Source: Pseudo-nitzschia pungens
Lineage: Eukaryota; Bacillariophyta; Bacillariophyceae; Bacillariales; Bacillariaceae
DNA length: 64,000 bases
NCBI GenBank assembly: GCA_037355855.1
Contig: CM074769.1
Span: forward strand, 1,860,001-1,924,000
Reading direction: 5' to 3'
The notes beneath the pieces are model-generated. The model had not been told where the DNA came from, ran no database searches, and saw only the letters and a list, made by a program, of their open reading frames with translations. Both the position numbers and the translations under genes were made by a program. Numbering within the stretch: the stretch's first letter is position 1; every line of letters starts with the position of its first letter. Below, in pieces: positions 42,091-52,000 of this stretch.

Positions 42091-43530
42091 ATGGCGTCTA
42101 AAGGAACCAAACTGAAACCTTTCAACATCGCACGAGAGGACTGGCCGGAAGACGCCGCCACCGTAAAGATGAACGTAGACAGTGAACAAGGTGGAATCGC
42201 ATTCAGCGACTACCTGAAAGTTCTCAATGGTACTGAAAGACCAGAACTCTTCCTTCTCTGGAAGAGAGACTTTGACCAGAAAATTGCTGGCAATGACAAA
42301 CTCAACGGAGACCAGAAATTGGAGGTTCTACAGAGAATCCTCTCTATTGAGGCACTCGGACTTGTCCAGCGAACGCTCGCGCGGACCTACTTGGCCAAAC
42401 CAACCCACAAGGTCCATCACACCAGACACGTACAGAAAAAGATCCAAGAGATCGAGCAAAGGGACCAAGCCAACATACTACTATCAATGGGGCAAGACGC
42501 CACTGAACCTCCCACGGGAGCCTCCAAGGAGACGGCAAAGGAGAAACCTCCAAACGCCGACAAAACCGACACAGCCACGGCGAGATCGGACAAAGAATCG
42601 GGGACCGACAACCTCGAGTCTCCAATCCCAAAGAAGAAGGTCGCAAGCGCCCTCATCCAGTACTACCAATCCCAGGAGTACAGAAAGGATGTCATCGAGG
42701 AATGCATGCATGCCCTCAAGCTCAAAATCTTTGGCAATGACCAACACGGCAAGCGCTCGTATATCGTCCTCCGCCGCTTCATGCGAGGCATGCGCGTGGA
42801 CCTCAAACATGGCATTAGAGCCTGGGCCAATCGAATGGCCGAACTCCAAAGCTACCTCCCAGACTGCCTCTGGGAATGTGGCAGTGACCAAATGGAAACA
42901 CCACGAAGTTTCACCCAAGGAGAAATGAAGGAAATATTGGATTCCAACATGACCCACTCCCAACGCGAGAAGCTGGAGCACATTAGTTGGGACCTCTACA
43001 CCCACTCCTTTAACACCACTATCGACAAGCTCGAAAACCTGGAAATCACCATCCGGAAGGAAGCAGTAATGCAACAACGCATCACCGACCTCGAAAAGCA
43101 GACCGGTGTCACCAAGAAGACCCCCAAGGCCGCATCTGGGGGAGGAACCCACCACGGGAAATCCCCTGGCAAAAAGAAGCGCCCTGTGGACAACAGCAAC
43201 AAACAGCTATGCAAGACCTGTGGCAAGGTCCATGCCGGCAAATGCTGGAAACTAACCGGTGGTCCCCACAAGAAGGGGAAGTTCGACCGGGAAACCATCA
43301 ACCTGCTCAAGGAGCACTTTGTGGCAAAAGAACAAGACTCGGACAACGAGCAACACTCCAAACCCCACTGGGGAAGGAACTTATCGAACCACGAGTACTC
43401 TTACGTACTGGCCACGGCCCAAGCTGACCATGAAGTCTCCGATGACGAGATCGACATCTCCGAACGGGAACTCAAAGAGTACAGAAGAAAGTACCGGAAA
43501 ACCTTCAAAAAGAAAGGTTCCCACAACTGA
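42091..43530 (+). CDS. gag: Gypsy-2 Gag
   Basis: The 479-residue protein starts at the ATG at 42091 in a CACC-ATG-G context. Helical, charged N-terminal and central regions include ALIQYYQSQEYRKDVIEECM and IRAWANRMAELQSYLPDCLW and look like a capsid domain. A Lys/Gly-rich stretch follows, with a zinc knuckle variant CKTCGKVHAGKC (CX2CX3HX3C) near residue 375. The acidic/basic C-terminus ends KKKGSHN. The stop TGA (43528-43530) is directly followed by ATG in the same frame, which starts Pol. Confidence 0.9.
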   Translation: MASKGTKLKPFNIAREDWPEDAATVKMNVDSEQGGIAFSDYLKVLNGTERPELFLLWKRDFDQKIAGNDKLNGDQKLEVLQRILSIEALGLVQRTLARTYLAKPTHKVHHTRHVQKKIQEIEQRDQANILLSMGQDATEPPTGASKETAKEKPPNADKTDTATARSDKESGTDNLESPIPKKKVASALIQYYQSQEYRKDVIEECMHALKLKIFGNDQHGKRSYIVLRRFMRGMRVDLKHGIRAWANRMAELQSYLPDCLWECGSDQMETPRSFTQGEMKEILDSNMTHSQREKLEHISWDLYTHSFNTTIDKLENLEITIRKEAVMQQRITDLEKQTGVTKKTPKAASGGGTHHGKSPGKKKRPVDNSNKQLCKTCGKVHAGKCWKLTGGPHKKGKFDRETINLLKEHFVAKEQDSDNEQHSKPHWGRNLSNHEYSYVLATAQADHEVSDDEIDISERELKEYRRKYRKTFKKKGSHN

Positions 43531-46500
43531 ATGGCCGATACCATCCACTCGGGACCCCGCATCATCAACAGGTTTGCGGACGTCTGTGTGGAGGTATTGG
43601 ACCACAAGGGAAGGGGGAGGATGCTCCGGGGCCTACTAGACTCTGGCTGCTCCAAATCCATCATACTAAGGCAATTTGTCGACCGAAGTCAACTAACGAA
43701 CCGAGACCAAAGATCTGTCACCTACAACACGTACGGAGGCAAGTTCAGAACCAAGTCTGCGGCTTCAGTGGGACTAAGGCTGATAGAATTTTCAAACTCT
43801 AAGACCATCAAATGGACCTTCCAAGTGGATGAGTATCATCACCATGAGGAAGTACCCTATGACATGATTATAGGATCCGATCTAATGGCACAACTGGGAC
43901 TGGACATAAAATACAGCTCCCGAACAATAGAATGGCAGGGTGACACTATTCCCATGAAGGGGATGGGGGAGCTCTCGAACCCGGACAAATGTGAGGCAGT
44001 ATTCTTTGCCAACACACAGAGTCCAATCCTCCAACAAGAGGAAGAGAGGCAAGCCAAAATCTTGGACGCAGACTACTCCAAAGTCGATATAGACGCTATG
44101 GTCAACGAACTCGAGATTACTGCGGAATCCAAGGAAGCCTTGAAGAAAACACTGAAGAAATTCCCGACACTCTTTGGAGGAGGTCTGGGACTACTGAAGA
44201 ATATAGAACCGGTGTCCATTGAACTCCAACCAGGGGTCAAACCGGTCCGACAGAGGTACTACTCCGTGCCCCATGCCTTTGAACAGGCACTACGAAAGGA
44301 GATCACCAGGCTCTGTGACATCGGGGTATTGGAAAAACTTCCCCACGATGATGACTCACCATGGGCGTCCCCGACCTTCTGTCAACCAAAGAAAACAGGC
44401 GATATCCGAGTTCTCACCGACTTCCGGAAAATGAACGCCGCCATCCAACGAAAACCATTCCCACTACCACGAATAGGGGAAACAATCCAGAGACTACAAA
44501 AGTTCAAATCAGCTACGGCACTGGACTTGTCCCAAGGATACTATACCATCCCCATCTGCAAAGAGAGCCAGAAAATCTGCTCCACCATCCTGCCGTGGGG
44601 AAAGTATGCCTACAAGAGACTAGCAATGGGGATTGCGTGCGCTCCGGATATCTTCCAATCAGTCATGATGAACCTACTAGGGGATCTGGACTACGTTCTT
44701 GTCTATATCGATGATATCCTAATCATTCAACGAGAGGGAGAATCTGAACAGGATCACCTCGACAAAATCGATACCGTCCTCCAAAGACTGGACGATGCTG
44801 GCTTCCGAGCCAACCTCAGAAAATCCTTCTTCATGCAAAAAGAAGTGGAATATCTGGGATTTCTGTTAACAACAGAAGGCATTCAGCCCCAGCCAAAGAA
44901 ACTGGAGGCGATGAAGCGCCTGGAAGCCCCCAAGAACACCAAGCAACTCAAGATGTTCCTTGGAATGGTAAACTTTTACAGGGACATGTGGAAGCGTCGC
45001 TCCCACATCCTAGCCCCTCTGAACAAGCTTGCAGGGAAAAAGGGCAAATTGAACTGGTATTGGGGTCCAGCAGAGCAGAAAGCTTTCATGGAGGCGAAGA
45101 GGATGCTCGCAGATGAAGCTAAGCTTGCATTCCCGGACTTTACGAAACCATTTCATCTCTACTCCGACGCCAGCGATAGGCAACTGGGAGCAACTGTATG
45201 CCAAGATGGCAAGCCCCTTGGTTTCTACACCCGGAAGCTGAACTCGGCGCAGCTCAACTACACTGTTGGAGAAAAAGAACTCCTGGGCATAGTAGAAGGC
45301 CTGAAGGCATTCGAAGGAATCCTACGAGGACAAGATGTGATTATTCACACAGACCACCTTAACCTGCTCTATCAGCAGATGCCCACCCAAAGGATGGTCC
45401 GGTGGAGACTCCTCATGGAGGAGTTCCACCCGGTAGTCAAGCATGTGGCTGGCAAAGACAACGATGCAGCAGACGCGCTGTCTCGCCTGGACATCACAGA
45501 TGACCCAGCGGACACAGTGGAATGGCTACCACCAAATAAGCCCCTCACCTACGCGGATGAGGAAGAGCACCTCCGGCAACTCCTATTCCCACTTGGAGAA
45601 GCGCCGGAAGAATTCCAGGGCAATAGTGCATTCCCACTTGCCCCGGACATGATTCAGTTCTACCAGCAACAGGACACAGGAATCGTGAATGCTCTGGAAA
45701 AAGACAACCGCCTAACCACCAAAAATGTGGAAGGTTACAGTCTAATCCACAAGGAAGGGAAGATTCTGATCCCGGACAAACTCAAGGATAGAGTCATGGA
45801 ATGGTACCACAGCATGTTGGTCCATCCCGGAGAAAAGAGAATGGAACAGAGCATACGCTCAGTGTTCACCTGGAAAGGCCTACGGAAGGACGTTCAGGAC
45901 CTCTGCAAACACTGCCACACGTGTCAGATGTTTAAGAAGAGTGGCCGGAAGAAGTATGGACTACTACCGGAAAAAGCAGCTGAGGTCACCAAATGGCAGA
46001 GGGTCAATGTGGACCTCTGGGGACCTGCAACTGTCCACAACAAAAATGGCAAAGACTACCAAATCCATGTCCTCACCATGGTGGACCCAGTGACCGGATG
46101 GTTTGAACTGGCTCACCTGAAGGACTCCCCAAATGCAGCAGAAACTCAACGATTGTTGGACAGTACCTGGCTGGCAAGATATCCGCGCCCAAAGGAGATT
46201 GGCTTTGATGGCGGGAGTGAGTTCAAAGCAGAGTTCCAAGAGCTCTGCGAGAACATGGGGATGAAAAGAAAGCCCAGTGGGGCTTGGAACCCACAATCCA
46301 ACTCGGTGTTGGAAAGGATCCATCAGGTATTAAAGGACTGTCTGTTGTCCTTCAACCTAGAAAACAGGGACCTCCACGAGGAGGACCCTTTTGAGGAATT
46401 CACCACCAAGGCAGCATATGCTATCAGAAGCGCCATCCATACCACCCTGGGGTACTCCCCAGCGCAACTGGTGTTCGGTCGAGACATGTTCATGCCGGTG

Positions 46501-46800
46501 AACTTCCCAGTGGATTGGGAAGCAATCCAAGCAAGGAAGCAGAAAAGCATCCACAAGAGCAACATCAGGGAAAACCAGAAGAGGATCCCCCATGTCTATA
46601 AAGAAGGAGACTATGTCACCCTGGAAAGGAAGGGCATTATTCCAAAACTATCCTTCCCACGGCAAGGACCTTACAAGGTGCTCAAGGCCCATGATAATGG
46701 AACTGTAACGATTGAAACTGCTCCTTTTGTAACTGACCGGGTTAACATCAGGAGAGTCCATCCCTATTATTGCAGGGATAGCCCCGAACCAGAGAAGTAA
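43531..46800 (+). CDS. pol: Gypsy-2 Pol: protease, RT, RNase H, integrase
   Basis: The 1089-residue ORF is contiguous and in frame with Gag after a single TGA. It could be made by readthrough or by re-initiation at the adjacent ATG. Protease has GLLDSGCSKSIIL near residue 36. Reverse transcriptase has FCQPKKTGDIRVLTDFRK and VYIDDILIIQRE near 391. RNase H has LYSDASDRQLGATV near 543. Integrase has a zinc region HSMLVHPGEKRM ... CKHCHTCQ, then VDLWGPAT (near 827), GFDGGSEF (near 891) and SVLERIHQ (near 927), a D-D-35-E spacing. The C-terminus carries QGPYKVLKAHDNGTVTIE. All key residues are present. Confidence 0.95.
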   Translation: MADTIHSGPRIINRFADVCVEVLDHKGRGRMLRGLLDSGCSKSIILRQFVDRSQLTNRDQRSVTYNTYGGKFRTKSAASVGLRLIEFSNSKTIKWTFQVDEYHHHEEVPYDMIIGSDLMAQLGLDIKYSSRTIEWQGDTIPMKGMGELSNPDKCEAVFFANTQSPILQQEEERQAKILDADYSKVDIDAMVNELEITAESKEALKKTLKKFPTLFGGGLGLLKNIEPVSIELQPGVKPVRQRYYSVPHAFEQALRKEITRLCDIGVLEKLPHDDDSPWASPTFCQPKKTGDIRVLTDFRKMNAAIQRKPFPLPRIGETIQRLQKFKSATALDLSQGYYTIPICKESQKICSTILPWGKYAYKRLAMGIACAPDIFQSVMMNLLGDLDYVLVYIDDILIIQREGESEQDHLDKIDTVLQRLDDAGFRANLRKSFFMQKEVEYLGFLLTTEGIQPQPKKLEAMKRLEAPKNTKQLKMFLGMVNFYRDMWKRRSHILAPLNKLAGKKGKLNWYWGPAEQKAFMEAKRMLADEAKLAFPDFTKPFHLYSDASDRQLGATVCQDGKPLGFYTRKLNSAQLNYTVGEKELLGIVEGLKAFEGILRGQDVIIHTDHLNLLYQQMPTQRMVRWRLLMEEFHPVVKHVAGKDNDAADALSRLDITDDPADTVEWLPPNKPLTYADEEEHLRQLLFPLGEAPEEFQGNSAFPLAPDMIQFYQQQDTGIVNALEKDNRLTTKNVEGYSLIHKEGKILIPDKLKDRVMEWYHSMLVHPGEKRMEQSIRSVFTWKGLRKDVQDLCKHCHTCQMFKKSGRKKYGLLPEKAAEVTKWQRVNVDLWGPATVHNKNGKDYQIHVLTMVDPVTGWFELAHLKDSPNAAETQRLLDSTWLARYPRPKEIGFDGGSEFKAEFQELCENMGMKRKPSGAWNPQSNSVLERIHQVLKDCLLSFNLENRDLHEEDPFEEFTTKAAYAIRSAIHTTLGYSPAQLVFGRDMFMPVNFPVDWEAIQARKQKSIHKSNIRENQKRIPHVYKEGDYVTLERKGIIPKLSFPRQGPYKVLKAHDNGTVTIETAPFVTDRVNIRRVHPYYCRDSPEPEK

Positions 46801-46824
46801 TTGTTACAGTACCATGGAGGAGCA

Positions 46825-47015
46825 TGCCGTGCACCGGAATACAGTCACGAATCCATTCGGGACTGAATTAAGGATAAGGATGAATTACGATTAGCGAGCG
46901 TCCGTATCGCCAATAGGGAGACGGTCTCTCAATCCGATAGCAATAGACTAATTGATAGAGCTCACAATTTGCATATCACTACTATTCTATTCACTAGTAG
47001 ACCCGGGGTATGGCA
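46825..47015 (+). repeat. Gypsy-2 3' LTR (191 bp)
   Basis: Identical to 41155-41345 and followed by GTATC. The purine-rich GGAGGAGCA before it may be the polypurine tract. Confidence 0.95.
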
Positions 47016-47020
47016 GTATC

Positions 47021-47801
47021 ATCATGGTTAGATGCTCATTACCTGCAAAATTTCTGTATGCTACTTTTCCTGCTACCAAGGCATGATGTACTACAATCAG
47101 AGTGAGGTTATTCACAAGTTCCCACTAATAGGGGGGATTTATCCTCACAATCCAAATCTAAATTTAAAAAGGTTAAGAATAATACCATATTATATTTTTT
47201 ATTGCATCAATTTTAGAAATCTGATCTACTACTGTACTTTTTCACCATTACTATTTATCGCATTATTTGAATAGTTAATACACCATCCTTCCATTTGATG
47301 TCAAACACATCCTTCATACTACTTCCAAAGTTATTTATTTTTGCTAACTTCTGAATTTGAGTCTTACAATTCAGTCCACATGGATTGTAAGTAGGAAATA
47401 AAAATTGAGTGAGTTCAAGAGAGATTAGAATCAAATCATGAACAAACAGCATGTGCTGCTGATATCTATTAGCAATGATGTACAATTTTTAATTCAAACA
47501 AGCAAGCCAGTAATAATATCCATTAGTAATGATTTGTTAAACCTTCAAAGAATTCAAAGAATTCAATACTGGAGTATTGCATGCAAGCTTTCCATGCAGT
47601 GGAAGCAAATCCAATCATGCTTAAGCTATGAGGGACCTAACCAGATGAAAACGGTAAAATGGAGCTGAGGGGACACCAAAACACATTCTCTGGATGGTGG
47701 CTACACTAGACCAAGAACATATAGAAACAACTACTTCTACTACTACTACAACATCTTATCCACAAAAAGCAACAAGAAATAATAAGAACTTTGATCCACA
47801 T
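47021..47801. other. AT-rich spacer with a copia LTR relic
   Basis: Apart from the relic at 47044-47149 no gene or element is seen. The frames are short. Confidence 0.5.
47044..47149 (-). repeat. Decayed copia-type LTR with adjacent primer site
   Basis: TGCAAAATTTC...ATCCTCACA shares both ends and several internal words (GTATGCT, GTGAGGT, TTATTCAC) with the 98-bp copia LTR. GATGCTCATTACC flanks it on the same side as the copia primer site GATGCTCATAACC. It is therefore a diverged 5' LTR of a related minus-strand copia element. The rest of that element is not visible, and gypsy-2 inserted 23 bp away. Confidence 0.7.
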
Positions 47802-48119
47802 TGTAACATGCTAGCGTAGGCTAGTAGTGTTACGAATTAATAATTAACCGAATCCCACATGGGATTCAATCGGTACATATATGTATAATATACATGTATG
47901 GATATCCGGTATGTATGAACAGGCATACAGAAGAGAGCGATCGTACGATTAAGGTTACATACAGAATATATGTTATATACAGGGATGTAGATTATATAAA
48001 GAGATCGCGATGACCTCATCGCTCATTATTTCCTCTCTTTAATTTCAATCCCATCTTGTAAAGTGAAATAACACACAATTATTCATACTACTCCGAAATT
48101 TCTACCTTAGAGTGTTACA
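47802..48119 (+). repeat. Element A 5' LTR (318 bp)
   Basis: Begins TGTAACATGCTAG and ends GAGTGTTACA. Its last bases (CTACCTTAGAGTGTTACA) recur at 55031-55048, and both ends match the reverse complement of the B LTRs. A TATA-like TTATATAAAG lies near 47991. Confidence 0.8.
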
Positions 48120-48131
48120 CAGTAATTACTG
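48120..48131 (+). other. Palindrome at element A primer-binding position
   Basis: CAGTAATTACTG, a perfect 12-bp palindrome immediately after the 5' LTR. Element B carries the same one at 54115-54126. Confidence 0.7.
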
Positions 48132-48246
48132 TCCGCTTTCACGTAGGAACAGTAGTAGAATTCAGTACTGAACTCTCATCAACACGAAAATATCCACAGC
48201 CTCAACAACAGAGGCACCTTTATCTCCAGCAAATCAAACAGTAACC

Positions 48247-48778
48247 ATGGCCGGTATCTACAGAGATCCCCCCATCACCTACAAGAGCTCTTTCGATCGA
48301 ACCAAGCCGAAACTCTTCACCCTGTACAACGTCGATGAGGAAAGAACCGACAGCATGAAGGTCCCTCTTTTCACGGAGACTGAAGGACTAGAAGAATTGC
48401 TCTTTGTAGAAGAGTCTTTCAGGAATGCTGCCAACTACCTCCGGCTACCAATCAGCATCTATCTAACCCACTTCGGACGCTGCCTCACCACAGACGCCCA
48501 GAGCAAGTGGAATGACATGATAAAGGATCCACTGGATCCGGAAGAATTCCAATACTCCCAAGAAGAAATTGGGGGATACGAGCAAGCCTTCATTGACTTC
48601 ACTCAGCTCTACTGCAATGCCAAGGATGCGAGATACATCATGCACACCTACCTCCAAAGCCACGACTGCCGAAAGACACCATCAGTCACCTGCAAGGAAC
48701 ATGCTGATCGCATCCTTATCCTCATGAAATATACGCCGAAACTAGAAGGAAGCAGTGCGCCCCTTTCTAGAGTGGAGA
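48247..48778 (+). pseudogene. gag: Element A gag, 5' part
   Basis: It starts at the ATG at 48247 (MAGIYRDPPITYKSS) and is almost the same as the first 178 residues of the element B Gag. It includes a TLYNVDEERTDSMKVPLF segment and the helical QSKWNDMIKDPLDPEE. The coding frame runs straight into the B LTR, where it picks up nine foreign codons and stops. The remainder continues at 54412. Confidence 0.85.
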
Positions 48779-49058
48779 TGTTACACTCTAAGGTAGAAAA
48801 ATTGGAGTAGTATAAAAAAAGTGACTAATCGTTAACTCTTAAAAGAGCATTTCAGTTTTTGTGTGAACGTTTGAATACACACGAGCGCGCCTTGTTACTA
48901 TTTGAATAACGGCGCACATGCATTGCTGGAGCGTCCGGCGTACAGTTTGAATATTTGTATTCAAACACCGGTCAGCTCTTATATTTAAAGCCGGGCGGCT
49001 TGTATGTGGGATTCGGTTAATTATTTAATCGTGGTTCATGCTACACTAGCATATCACA
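48779..49058 (-). repeat. Element B 3' LTR (280 bp)
   Basis: Nearly identical to 54127-54406, with one clear difference (T versus C near position 80). Preceded by target duplicate GGAGA (48774-48778). Confidence 0.93.
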
Positions 49059-49087
49059 TAGTGCCTCATGATTAGTCGAAGCCTACT

Positions 49088-52000
49088 TCAAGTTGACCAG
49101 TGAATTGCCGGCGACTCCGACTCGTTCGATGGTTCCTTGTACGGGGTTAGCTTCTGAATGTTCACTGTTTCGGACACTGAAGGGGTCTTCTGCAATTTTA
49201 CTGTACCATTATCATTAACTTGGATGATAGGAAAGGGACCTGTTCTTCTAGGCTGTAGCTTGTCCGGATCCGGCTCCTGCAACCATACCTTATCATTGAT
49301 CCGAAAGGTATGTTCTACTCGTTTAGCGTTGTCTCGGAGCAGGGCCCTGTTGATTCCCTGTTGTCTCAGTTGCTTAAGTGCCAGCAGGTTGGATGTTAGT
49401 GGTAGATCTATCATCATGTCCCTGTTAAATACCAGGGAACCGGGAGATGCCTGTAGGGAGGTACTGACGGCACACCTGGAGGCATGCATGCATGTTGCCA
49501 GCGCGTTGTCCATTAGCTGAGTGGCTCTAGCATTAACTTGTGGAGGGTTGACATGTACTAGAACGCGTAGGATATCAGCCACTGTGTGGTGGACTCGCTC
49601 GCAGATGGCATTAGCTTGTGGATTCTTCACTGTAGTGGGGACTGATTGGACTCCATACTGTTTGAGGGTGAGTTGGAATTCAGCCCCTAGGAATTCACCA
49701 CCATTGTCATGTATGCATCTGTTTGGTCTGGGATATCTTGCGAGCCAGCAGTTCTTGAATTGATCAGAGACATGTTGAGAAGATTTATCTCTGATCCGGA
49801 TGATTTCAAGAAGGTTGGTAACTAGATCAATACAGGTGAGGGCCTTGAAGTTGTAGGTCTTGTTTTGAGCTGTAATCTTCCAGGGGCCTATGAGATCAAC
49901 ATGGACTTCATTGAAGGGAGATATTGGCGCTTCTTTGGGGGGAAGCTTTCCATATTTAGCTTGCCTGCTCTTGTATTGGATGCAGTTATCAGGGCAAATG
50001 TAGGACTTGCACAAGTTGGACAGGTTGTCTGCGTAGAAGCGAGCTGAGATAGTCTTATATAATCTGGTGGATCCACAATGACCCAACAGGAGATGGTACC
50101 ATTTGATGGTATCGTTCGTAAGAGAGCTTGGTATGTAAATTCTCCAATTATCTGGATTGGATTGGTTGGCATAGCAAAGGATGTTATTGCCTTGTAATTC
50201 CTGGTAGAAGAATGCTTTGGATTGGATCTTGAACTTGACAGTCGGGTCCTTTTGCTGATGGAGGTATATCTTGTTATAGTTAACCGGGCATTCCATGTCT
50301 TGGTTGTTTGGTAGATTGACTAGACACTCATTGTTCAGCAAACAAGAGTATAACTCCTGGTCTGCGTCATTGCATAAGTGCTGGAATAGGTTTGGGAACT
50401 CTGCTAAGAACAATTCTTCATCTTGCTTGGGGACTTCAAGTTTCAAAAAATTAATAAGAGTGCCCTTACCAAGGGCTTCTTTCTTCCCCACAGTAGGTGG
50501 ATCCATCCTGGGGAGTCTGGAGAAGGCATCAGCAAGAACATTCCTCTTGCCTTCAATATAGGTGAGGTTGACACCGAATTCTTCTAGGAATAGTCTCCAC
50601 CGGAGGACTCGGTGGACTGAAAGGGTCCTGAATGTAAGGTTCTTGTGGTCGGTGTATACGTTGATAACACCACCAAGTAGCATTTTTCGGTACTCTTTGC
50701 AACAGAGTACAATTGCGAGGAGTTCTTTCTCTGTAGTAGTATAGTTCTTCTGGGCATCAGACAGTTTCTTGGACCAGTATGCAATAGGCTTGCCATCTTG
50801 TAGTATGGCAGCGCCTAGTTGTAGGTCGGAGGCATCAGTATACAGTTCAAAGGGCTTGTTAAGGTCTGGATAGGTGTTCAGCGCATCTGTTGCCACCATT
50901 GCTTTCATCTCTTGAAAGGCTTTATCTTGAGCAGGACCCCAAGTGAAAGTTGAAGGAGCTTTCCTTTGCTTGCCCTTGATGGCAGCTGCTTGGGGAGTTT
51001 TCTTGGGGGTCCCTGTGATATCAAATAGAGGAGCTAAGACATGTGATCTGCGAGGCCACATATCCCTGTAGTAACCTACGGCGCCGAGGAAGGACTTGAC
51101 TTGGGTCACAGTTCTTGGCCGGTCCATGTGTAGGATGGCTTCTATCTTCTTACGCCAGGGCTTAACTGCTGTAGGTGTCATCCAGTATCCAAGGAAGTCG
51201 GTTTCTTGTACAGCCCAATCACATTTGAGTGGGTTGCACTTGAGGCCATTCTGGTTAAGTCTGTCGAGGATCTTGTCAATGGTCTTCATGTGGAGGTCAA
51301 AGGATCCATTGGTCCAGATGCCAATATCATCAATATAAACAGTGCAGTCGGTGTCTTGTAGAATATCTTCCATTAGTTGCTGGGCAACATCTGGAGAGAC
51401 TTTGACACCCATTGGTAGTCTTTGATATTCATAGCAACCATATGGGGTTACTATGGTACAGAGTTTCTTGCTTGCGTCATCCAGTTCGAAGCAGTAGTAT
51501 TGCATGGACAAATCGATCTTGGTAAAGTGAGTATACTTGCCACGCTTGTTCATGATATCTTGTATCCTTGGTATGGGATAAGGTCTGCGCTCAAGGAGTT
51601 CATTCAGTTCTCTGAAGTCTGATACCCATCTAACTCTGTTGTCTTTCTTTGGAACAATAAAGGTAGGGAATGCCCATTCAGCCGGTCCAGTACAACGCTT
51701 GAGTACTCCATCATTACAAAGATTCTGGAGCTCCCTTTTGAATAGGTCTTCTCTTTTGTATGCGACTGGATATGGCTTCTTGTGGATGGGCTTGGATCCG
51801 GGCTTCAGTCTTAGAGAGATTTGCTTGTGTGGATACTTGCCAAGTTCTCCATTGAAGACATTTGGATACTTGTTCAGTATTGCTTGGAACTGGTGTTGCT
51901 CTGCTTTGGACATGTGGGACTGCTGTTGTGCGACTGTAGATGGATCTGTTTCCTGGTAGGCTCTGTCCAGGATGACCTTGGACTTGTATGGATTGGCGAA

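Larger units (their letters stand above)
41155..47015 (+). mobile_element. Gypsy-2: full-length Ty3/gypsy-type LTR retrotransposon, recent
   Basis: LTRs of 191 bp at 41155-41345 and 46825-47015 are identical by eye, and the target duplication is GTATC (41150-41154 and 47016-47020). Internal order is a roughly 745-nt leader, Gag, then Pol in the same frame after one TGA. All catalytic motifs look intact, so it may still be mobile. It inserted a few bases from a decayed copia-type LTR (47044-47149). A diverged LTR of the same family begins at 63813. Confidence 0.96.
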
